Below, one piece after another: positions 63,734 to 64,000 of a stretch of 64,000 nucleotides of DNA (positions are counted from its first letter, which is position 1; every line of letters starts with the position of its first letter). This DNA comes from UKL13-3 sp943369665. Its GTDB lineage: Bacteria > Bacteroidota > Bacteroidia > UKL13-3. The stretch is taken from assembly GCA_943369665.1 (NCBI GenBank), contig CALRNX020000008.1:1-64000 (forward strand). Reading direction: 5' to 3'. The notes beneath the pieces are model-generated. The model was not told where the DNA came from. It saw only the letters and a list, made by a program, of their open reading frames with translations, and ran no database searches. The position numbers and the translations under genes were made by a program.

Positions 63734-64000
63734 TCACTCCCCTTTCGGAAACACCTCAATCTCCCTCATTTCTTTTACAAACTCCCCGTATGTTCCCATG
63801 AACTTTGTAGCCTTTACCGTTCTGTCATCTATCCAGTGGTAATTGCCCCCACGTGGTTTACCAAACATGATGCCATGATATTTGAATCCATGTTTTTTCA
63901 ACCAGGTCTCCGTATACTCACGGTGCGATTCCAAACGTGATGTAAAAAAGGTGATAATATGTCCTTCATCGTACCATTTATTCACATACTCTTTTGCACC
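63734..64000 (-). CDS. HAD-type phosphatase, C-terminal part (truncated by window edge)
   Basis: The visible 88 residues (GAKEYVNKWYDEGHIITFFTSRLESHREYTETWLKKHGFKYHGIMFGKPRGGNYHWIDDRTVKATKF) include the HAD motif II Thr-Ser (FFTSR) and the 'WIDDRTV' motif III-like segment of a small HAD phosphatase family seen with capsule or heptose sugar genes. The motif I DxD would lie outside the window. The gene continues past 64000; the role is inferred from family. Confidence 0.6.
   Translation of the reverse strand, partial: GAKEYVNKWYDEGHIITFFTSRLESHREYTETWLKKHGFKYHGIMFGKPRGGNYHWIDDRTVKATKFMGTYGEFVKEMREIEVFPKGE

Overview
The window is a chromosomal segment of a Bacteroidota bacterium with moderately low GC. 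The evidence is two secreted proteins with type IX (T9SS type A) C-terminal sorting domains, a PorV/PorQ-type barrel, a GLPGLI protein beside a TonB-linked barrel, HmuY-type haem proteins, DUF6607 and DUF3109 proteins, many 'MKK...AQ' signal peptides, and TAnnTTTG promoter boxes with little Shine-Dalgarno signal. I cannot name the genus. No rRNA, tRNA, CRISPR array or prophage was seen.

Layout. 0-9.7 kb holds the end of a radical-SAM protein, a GLPGLI/TonB-type barrel pair, DUF3109, a large M16 protease, a barrel protein and a di-haem peroxidase. 9.7-12.1 kb holds prmC, a PolB-like exonuclease and pdxJ. 12.1-15.6 kb is an AT-richer accessory block of three minus-strand genes (HEAT protein, exported orphan, membrane orphan), each followed by an inverted repeat or GTTA...GCTG motif, like a small gene-cassette array. 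15.6-19.1 kb holds a Nudix hydrolase, a barrel, a PorV-like operon and a tiny Lys/Ala-rich protein. 19.6-30.9 kb holds cinA, a YiiX-like hydrolase, a 12-unit heptamer repeat, mfd, msrB, dnaN (with a DnaA box upstream), an S1/P1-type zinc enzyme, an HPP protein and a PhoB/PhoR-like pair. 31-39.3 kb holds an ABC-F ATPase, a VF530 protein, a LOG protein, a CheY-like regulator, two tyrosine-catabolism genes (hppD, hmgA) separated by a membrane J-domain protein, and a TPR lipoprotein. 39.7-45.6 kb holds a T9SS cargo protein, a frameshifted histidine kinase, and the thrS-infC-rpmI-rplT translation cluster with a possible pseudoknot leader before rplT. 45.7-52.2 kb holds a pair of unrecognised lipoprotein-like genes, a response regulator, an M28 peptidase and a TolB-like propeller. 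52.4-58.1 kb is a haem or iron uptake locus: HmuY lipoprotein, TonB receptor, T9SS-secreted HmuY-like protein and DUF6607 protein, with three matching 23-bp palindromes at its promoters. 58.3-64 kb holds a 49-residue membrane peptide, dprA, alkaline phosphatase, a four-gene operon led by a flavin reductase, and the end of a HAD-type phosphatase.

The most coherent system is the haem locus: secreted and lipid-anchored haem binders, a TonB receptor and a shared operator that probably responds to iron. The most unusual stretch is the cassette-like block at 12-15.6 kb.
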